A DNA stretch of 64,000 nt from Ulvibacterium sp965228935 (GTDB lineage Bacteria; Bacteroidota; Bacteroidia; Flavobacteriales; Flavobacteriaceae): assembly GCF_965228935.1 (NCBI RefSeq), contig NZ_OZ245846.1, forward strand, positions 2,418,001-2,482,000, written 5' to 3'. Positions 59,232 through 64,000 of this stretch are shown here, in pieces (the stretch's first letter is position 1; every line of letters begins with the position of its first letter). Made by a program: the position numbers and the translations under genes. The notes beneath the pieces were generated by a model that was given only the letters and a program-made list of their open reading frames with translations, searched no databases and was not told the origin of the DNA.

Positions 59232-60114
59232 CCCGGTTCTATTGAGGGAGTCCATTGATGGGCTCAACATTAAAAAAAATGGTGTATATGTGGATGTGAC
59301 CTTCGGTGGCGGAGGGCATTCCAAAGAAATATTGAAGAGGTTGGGGGATGAGGGAAAGCTGTATGCATTTGATCAGGACGAGGACGCTTTGGAGAATAGG
59401 ATCGATGACGAAAGATGTGTCTTGATCAATGAGAATTTTCGATACATCAAGCAGTTTTTAAAGTTCTATGGCATTCGGAAAGTAGATGGAATTCTTGGGG
59501 ATTTTGGAGTTTCCTCACATCAATTTGATCAGGCCGAGCGTGGGTTTTCAACACGCTTCGATTCGGATTTGGACATGCGGATGAGCATGCGGAACCAGTT
59601 TACGGCCTATGATGTGGTCAACACCTATGATTCGTCGGAGTTGCAGAGGATATTGTTGCAATATGGTGATTTGCGAAACGCCAAGGCCCTGGCAAGTGCA
59701 ATAATGGCTTTCCGGCAAAGGGAGCCGATCCAAACGACGGCACAATTAAAAAATGCCCTACAGCGATTCCTGCCCAAACACAAGGAGCACAAGATTCTGG
59801 CTCAGATTTATCAGGCCATTCGGATCGAGGTGAACCAAGAGATAGAGGCGATCAAGGAATTTTTAACGCAAACGCCGGAACTATTGGAAAAAGGGGGAAG
59901 GCTAAGTATCATAAGTTACCATTCCCTGGAGGATCGTCTGGTGAAACGGTTTATACGTACCGGACAGTTTGAGGGAGAGCCTGAAAAGGATTTTTATGGC
60001 AATGTAAATGTACCGTTTAAAAAAGTGGGTAGGCTGGTAGTTCCATCCCAAGAAGAAATTAGGTTGAACAATAGGGCTCGTAGTGCCAAGTTGCGAATAG
60101 CGGAAAGAATTTGA
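59221..60114 (+). CDS. rsmH: 16S rRNA (cytosine1402-N4)-methyltransferase
   Basis: Methylates C1402 of 16S rRNA. 297 residues from the ATG at 59221 (MYHNPVLLRES, the family N-terminus); an upstream in-frame ATG at 59173 lies inside mraZ and adds residues without family similarity. The SAM loop is DVTFGGGGHS and the C-terminal SYHSLEDRLVKRF is the RsmH signature. Second gene of the dcw cluster. Confidence 0.95.
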   Translation: MYHNPVLLRESIDGLNIKKNGVYVDVTFGGGGHSKEILKRLGDEGKLYAFDQDEDALENRIDDERCVLINENFRYIKQFLKFYGIRKVDGILGDFGVSSHQFDQAERGFSTRFDSDLDMRMSMRNQFTAYDVVNTYDSSELQRILLQYGDLRNAKALASAIMAFRQREPIQTTAQLKNALQRFLPKHKEHKILAQIYQAIRIEVNQEIEAIKEFLTQTPELLEKGGRLSIISYHSLEDRLVKRFIRTGQFEGEPEKDFYGNVNVPFKKVGRLVVPSQEEIRLNNRARSAKLRIAERI

Positions 60115-60140
60115 CATATAGAATCAATTTTAGAACACCG

Positions 60141-60464
60141 ATGAAAAAAGGAATACTGGACATATTAAAAGGGAAGTTTTTGGTGAGTGGCGATGCACCA
60201 AAGAATTGGCTCTTTATCATTTTTGCTTCCTTTCTGGCCACTGTAATGATCGGAAGCTCACATAGTGCGGATAAAAAAGTGCATCAGATTGCAGCGCTTA
60301 ATGAAGAGGTTAAGGAATTGCGAAGTGAGTTTGTGGATGTTCGATCTGATGTGCAGCGCTTAAAATTGGAGTCTACGGTAATGAACATCGTAGAGGAAAA
60401 AGAGCTCTATCCATCCGAAGTTCCGCCCAAAAAAATAAAGGTAACCTCCCATAAAGAAGATTAG
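60141..60464 (+). CDS. FtsL-like division protein
   Basis: 107 residues from the ATG at 60141 (a TTG at 60111 inside the rsmH stop is also in frame but unlikely). It has a short cytoplasmic N-terminus (MKKGILDILKGKFLVSG), one transmembrane helix (NWLFIIFASFLATVMIG) and a periplasmic coiled coil (IAALNEEVKELRSEFVDVRS). This is the layout of FtsL, which recruits the FtsW-FtsI synthase, and the position between rsmH and ftsI is that of ftsL. Sequence similarity to Escherichia coli FtsL is minimal, as usual. Confidence 0.85.
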   Translation: MKKGILDILKGKFLVSGDAPKNWLFIIFASFLATVMIGSSHSADKKVHQIAALNEEVKELRSEFVDVRSDVQRLKLESTVMNIVEEKELYPSEVPPKKIKVTSHKED

Positions 60465-62470
60465 TGGCCGTAACCGACAAAACCATACTTAAGCGACTAT
60501 ATTTTGTGACAGGATTTCTCTTTCTGTTTGCAGGGGCGGTATTGTTCAAATTGGTGAACATACAAGTTGTGCAAGGCGAAAAGTATAGGAAGCTGGCCCA
60601 TAAACGTACCGAAAAACTATTCACTATAGAACCCAATAGGGGCAATCTTTATTCCGATGATGGGAGTTTGTTGGCCACATCGGTATCCAAGTACACCATT
60701 CGCTTTGACGCCCTAACCGTAAAGGATACCGACTTTAAAGAGAATGTAAAACCATTGTCCGATGCCCTTGCCCAATTGTTGGGGGAGACCTCGTCCCACT
60801 ATCAACAGCTATTGCGAAAGGCAAAGGCTAACAAGAATAGATACGCGCTAGTAGCCCGCAATTTGGATTACTCCGAATATATGGCCGTAAAGGAATTTCC
60901 ATTGTTTCGGAAAGGCCCCTATAAAGGGGGGCTGATCATAGAACAGAAAACCGTGCGGGAACATCCCTTGGGGAAAATCGCCGAACGTAGTGTGGGTTAT
61001 GAGCGTGTGGATGAAAACGGTTATTACACCCGTGTAGGGCTGGAAGGCGCCTTTGGGCAATACCTCCGCGGGGTAGAAGGGAAACGCTTAAAGCAGAAAA
61101 TAGCAAAAGGACAATGGAAGCCCATTGGCTTTGATAACATCGTAGAGCCCAAGGATGGTTATGATGTGGTTTCCACCATTGATATCAACATACAGGATAT
61201 TGCCCATCATGCCCTTTTGGGTCAATTGGAAAAATACAAGGCCGATCATGGATGTGTCATAGTTATGGAGACGGCAACGGGCGAAGTGAAGGCTATCTCC
61301 AATTTGGGGAGAACGGAGGCCGGGAAATATTATGAGCGATTGAACTATGCCATTGGGGAATCCCACGAACCGGGTTCGACCTTTAAATTAATGAACTTGG
61401 TTGCGGCACTTGAGGACAAGGTTATAGATACCAGCGACGTCTATGATACCGAAAAAGGATCCTGGCGTATTTATAGGCATAGGATAAGAGACTCCAAAAG
61501 AGGAGGCTATGGTAAGATTTCCTTGGCAAAGGCCTTTGAAGTCTCTTCCAATACGGCCTTTGCCAAAATGGTTCACAATAGCTATAAGGAAAATCCTGAA
61601 AAATATGTAGATCGGCTGTACAGCATGCAACTGGATCAAGAACTGGGGCTACCTATAAAGGGGGAAGGTACACCTGTAATTCGGTATCCCGATGAAAAAG
61701 GTTGGTCCGGCCTTTCCCTGGCACAGATGGCTTATGGCTATGAAGTCTCGATGACTCCATTACAGATACTTTCATTTTACAATGCCATTGCCAATGATGG
61801 GGAAATGGTAAAACCACGATTGATCAAAGAGGTGAAGGAGTGGAATACGACCATTCAAAAGTTTGAAAAGGAGGTCATAAATCCCACCATATGTTCCCGG
61901 GAAACTGTTGAAAAGGTACAGCATTTATTGGCCAATGTGGTATCAAAAGACCATGGCACGGGCCATAGATTGTATTCCCCTAATTTTTCCATGGCCGGAA
62001 AAACGGGTACGGCCCAAAAGAATTACGCATCCAAAGATCCGGATAAACTCCGGTACATCTCTTCCTTTGCCGGCTATTTCCCGGCGGAGAACCCTAAATA
62101 TTCCTGTATTGTGGTAATACACGAGCCGGATAAAAGTGTAGGCTACTATGGTGCAGATGTTTCGGGGCCTGTATTCAAATCCATTGCCCAAAAGGTATAC
62201 GCTTCCTCCCCCTTGATCCACGAGGTGAATATGCAAAAGGTAGAAGATCAAACATTGGAGAGTTCCTATCAAAAATACTTTGCGGAGGCGCAGAAAAAAT
62301 ATAATAAAGTACCCGATGTAAAAGGGATGTGCGGCATGGACGCCGTATCTATTTTGGAAAACCTGGGAATAAAGGTTGAGGTAAAGGGGAATGGAAAGGT
62401 AAAGAGGCAATCTGTTTCCCAAGGAACGGATTTAAACAAAGTGGACAAAATAGTACTGGAACTTTCATGA
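60464..62470 (+). CDS. ftsI: Division-specific peptidoglycan transpeptidase (PBP3-like) with PASTA domain
   Basis: 668-residue class B penicillin-binding protein that crosslinks septal peptidoglycan. GTG start overlapping the ftsL stop by one base. One transmembrane helix (about 12-32), a pedestal domain, then the transpeptidase with STFK (S305-K308), SSN (361-363) and KTGT (513-516). A C-terminal PASTA domain (about 605-668; VPDVKGMCGMDAVSIL) is present, unlike Escherichia coli FtsI. murE starts 4 bases before its stop. Confidence 0.94.
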   Translation: MAVTDKTILKRLYFVTGFLFLFAGAVLFKLVNIQVVQGEKYRKLAHKRTEKLFTIEPNRGNLYSDDGSLLATSVSKYTIRFDALTVKDTDFKENVKPLSDALAQLLGETSSHYQQLLRKAKANKNRYALVARNLDYSEYMAVKEFPLFRKGPYKGGLIIEQKTVREHPLGKIAERSVGYERVDENGYYTRVGLEGAFGQYLRGVEGKRLKQKIAKGQWKPIGFDNIVEPKDGYDVVSTIDINIQDIAHHALLGQLEKYKADHGCVIVMETATGEVKAISNLGRTEAGKYYERLNYAIGESHEPGSTFKLMNLVAALEDKVIDTSDVYDTEKGSWRIYRHRIRDSKRGGYGKISLAKAFEVSSNTAFAKMVHNSYKENPEKYVDRLYSMQLDQELGLPIKGEGTPVIRYPDEKGWSGLSLAQMAYGYEVSMTPLQILSFYNAIANDGEMVKPRLIKEVKEWNTTIQKFEKEVINPTICSRETVEKVQHLLANVVSKDHGTGHRLYSPNFSMAGKTGTAQKNYASKDPDKLRYISSFAGYFPAENPKYSCIVVIHEPDKSVGYYGADVSGPVFKSIAQKVYASSPLIHEVNMQKVEDQTLESSYQKYFAEAQKKYNKVPDVKGMCGMDAVSILENLGIKVEVKGNGKVKRQSVSQGTDLNKVDKIVLELS

Positions 62471-63930
62471 AATTACTGAAGGACATATTGTATGGGGTTG
62501 GGCTAACGGCGGTAAGTGGAAGTACCCACGTTAAGGTCAATGCCATTTGCTTCGATTCCAGAAAGGTGGACAAGGATGATGTTTTTGTTGCCATCAGGGG
62601 CTCCGTTGTGGATGGTCACCGGTTCATTGATAAAGCCTTGGCCGCAGGGGCCCGAGCCATAATCTGTGAGGAGCTTCCCGAGAATATCGTCAATGAAGTA
62701 ACCTATGTAGAAGTAAAAAACGGGAACAGCGCCCTGGCCATAATGGCGGCCAATTACTACGAAAATCCATCGAAGAACCTGAAATTGGTGGGAATTACCG
62801 GAACCAATGGAAAAACTACGGTAAGCAGCCTTCTCTATCAATTGTTCAAGAAGGCGGGGTATAAGGTGGGATTGATATCTACCATTAAGATTATGGTGGA
62901 TGACGAGGAATATCCTACATCCCTCACCACACCGGATGCCCTTACGATCAACAGGCATTTGGCCCTTATGAACGATGTAGGGGTGGAGTTTTGTTTTATG
63001 GAGGTCAGTTCACATGGCATTCATCAAAAAAGATCCGAGGGACTGGTTTTTAAAGGTGCTCTATTCACTAACCTATCCCATGACCATTTGGATTATCACA
63101 AGACTTTTGCGGAATACCGGGATACCAAGAAAAAGTTGTTCGATGACCTGCCCAAAAAGGCATTTGCCCTGACCAATATCGATGATAAAAATGGTATATA
63201 TATGTTGCAGAACACAAAGGCCGGAAAACACACCTATGCCTTAAAGACCTATGCGGATTACAGGGCCCAGATTTTGGAGAATCAGTTTGATGGGCAATTG
63301 TTAAAAATTGAGGATAACGAAGTATGGTCCAAACTTATAGGTGATTTTAATGCCTACAACATGCTGGCCATTTACGCCACGGCGGATCTTTTGGGGCTGG
63401 AGAAATTGGAAACACTTCGTCTATTGAGCGAATTGGAAAATGTAAATGGCAGGTTCCAATATTATAAATCAAAAAAAAATATAACGGCCATTGTTGATTA
63501 TGCCCATACGCCGGACGCATTAAAAAACGTGCTTGATACCATCAACACGTTGAGGACTGGAAATGAAAACGTCATCACTATTGTGGGGTGTGGTGGCGAC
63601 AGAGACAAGTCTAAGCGTCCGGTAATGGGCTATATCGCATCGGCCATGAGCAACACCGCTATTTTCACTTCTGACAATCCCCGATCGGAACCACCGGAGA
63701 CGATTATCAAGGAAATGGAAGCGGGCGTGGAGCCTCAGAACAAAAAAAAAACCTTATCCATAGAGAATAGGGAGCAGGCAATCAAGACGGCTTGCAAGCT
63801 GGCCGTTAAGGACGATATCATTTTAGTTGCCGGGAAAGGGCATGAAACGTATCAGGAAACCAAAGGAAAGCGTATAGATTTTGATGATTTTAAAGTGGTA
63901 AAGGAAGCTTTGAACAGTATGAATAAATAG
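62467..63930 (+). CDS. murE: UDP-MurNAc-L-Ala-D-Glu:meso-diaminopimelate ligase
   Basis: Adds meso-diaminopimelate to the peptidoglycan precursor in the cytoplasm. 487 residues with three Mur ligase domains. The ATP loop is GITGTNGKTT (about 109-118), the carbamylated-Lys/active-site region includes EVSSHGIHQKR, and DNPRSE near residue 400 is the motif that selects diaminopimelate rather than lysine. Overlaps ftsI by 4 bases (ATGA). Confidence 0.96.
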   Translation: MKLLKDILYGVGLTAVSGSTHVKVNAICFDSRKVDKDDVFVAIRGSVVDGHRFIDKALAAGARAIICEELPENIVNEVTYVEVKNGNSALAIMAANYYENPSKNLKLVGITGTNGKTTVSSLLYQLFKKAGYKVGLISTIKIMVDDEEYPTSLTTPDALTINRHLALMNDVGVEFCFMEVSSHGIHQKRSEGLVFKGALFTNLSHDHLDYHKTFAEYRDTKKKLFDDLPKKAFALTNIDDKNGIYMLQNTKAGKHTYALKTYADYRAQILENQFDGQLLKIEDNEVWSKLIGDFNAYNMLAIYATADLLGLEKLETLRLLSELENVNGRFQYYKSKKNITAIVDYAHTPDALKNVLDTINTLRTGNENVITIVGCGGDRDKSKRPVMGYIASAMSNTAIFTSDNPRSEPPETIIKEMEAGVEPQNKKKTLSIENREQAIKTACKLAVKDDIILVAGKGHETYQETKGKRIDFDDFKVVKEALNSMNK

Positions 63931-63951
63931 CGTAAAACCCAAAACCTAACC

Positions 63952-64000
63952 ATGTTATACTATTTGTTTGAATATTTGGAGAGGGAATATCAGGTACCCG
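63952..64000 (+). CDS. mraY: Phospho-MurNAc-pentapeptide translocase, 5' end only
   Basis: Sixteen codons are visible before the window ends (MLYYLFEYLEREYQVP). This matches the usual MraY N-terminus in flavobacteria, and mraY is the expected gene after murE in the dcw cluster. It makes lipid I at the inner membrane. The gap from murE is 21 bases. Confidence 0.85.
   Translation, partial: MLYYLFEYLEREYQVP

Noticed and set aside
1..64000. Prophage, transposon, integron or defence island
   Set aside because: No transposase, integrase, recombinase, restriction, toxin-antitoxin or phage structural gene was found on either strand; gene content is chromosomal throughout.

Overview
The window looks like chromosomal DNA of a gliding marine-type member of the Flavobacteriaceae (Bacteroidota). 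The evidence is the gliding genes gldA, gldB and gldC, a split-type MetH, a fused DAHP synthase-chorismate mutase, a TonB receptor/DUF4249 pair, many lipoproteins and Sec-secreted proteins, a near absence of Shine-Dalgarno sequences, and repeated promoter elements of the Bacteroidota type (TAnnTTTG, sometimes with TTTG upstream). Seven genes appear to start with TTG. I see no prophage, insertion sequence, CRISPR array, tRNA or rRNA. The genus cannot be settled from this stretch alone.

Layout. 1-3.0 kb: the 3' part of metH, then metF (methionine/one-carbon metabolism), followed by a heptamer tandem repeat. 3.1-10.9 kb: a PagL-like outer-membrane hydrolase flanked by an imperfect inverted repeat, a GIN-domain lipoprotein, a beta-lactamase-fold hydrolase, a membrane-anchored LuxR regulator, a large DUF2723/GT117 membrane glycosyltransferase and a small membrane protein. 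10.9-11.8 kb: gldA. 12.0-16.3 kb: an aromatic amino acid operon (pheA, aminotransferase, tyrA, DAHP synthase-chorismate mutase) preceded by a complete-looking phenylalanine attenuator with a Phe-rich 24-residue leader peptide. 16.3-27.3 kb: housekeeping genes (rsgA, dtd, MazG-like, aroA, queA, rlmN, a polyprenyl synthase) and a pair of DUF3857/transglutaminase-like proteins. 27.4-29.9 kb: an ECF sigma, its putative anti-sigma and an outer-membrane barrel. 30-37.6 kb: a zinc ribbon protein, a DUF4386 protein, a dnaG that lacks zinc ligands, a response regulator with Glu at the phosphorylation site, nadE, gldB-gldC and phosphofructokinase.

37.6-41.1 kb, minus strand: a MarR regulator with a Cys-rich tail, an unrecognised secreted protein and a tiny CPVC thioredoxin-like protein. 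Each of these three genes has a near-identical 13-base palindrome upstream, so they read as a small self-contained regulon; this is the best candidate here for an undescribed system. A GT35-like alpha-glucan phosphorylase lacking the expected PLP lysine follows. 41.2-49.7 kb, minus strand: eight closely spaced genes, mostly for exported hydrolases (phosphotriesterase-like, nucleoside hydrolase, sulfatase, PhoD phosphatase, subclass B1 metallo-beta-lactamase), which suggests nutrient scavenging outside the cytoplasm. 50.2-51.7 kb: engB and an alpha/beta hydrolase. 51.9-58.4 kb, minus strand: a four-gene TonB receptor operon of unknown substrate. 58.7-64.0 kb: the start of the division and cell wall (dcw) cluster (mraZ, rsmH, ftsL, ftsI, murE, start of mraY), with three phased GTGGT repeats ahead of mraZ that look like MraZ operator boxes.
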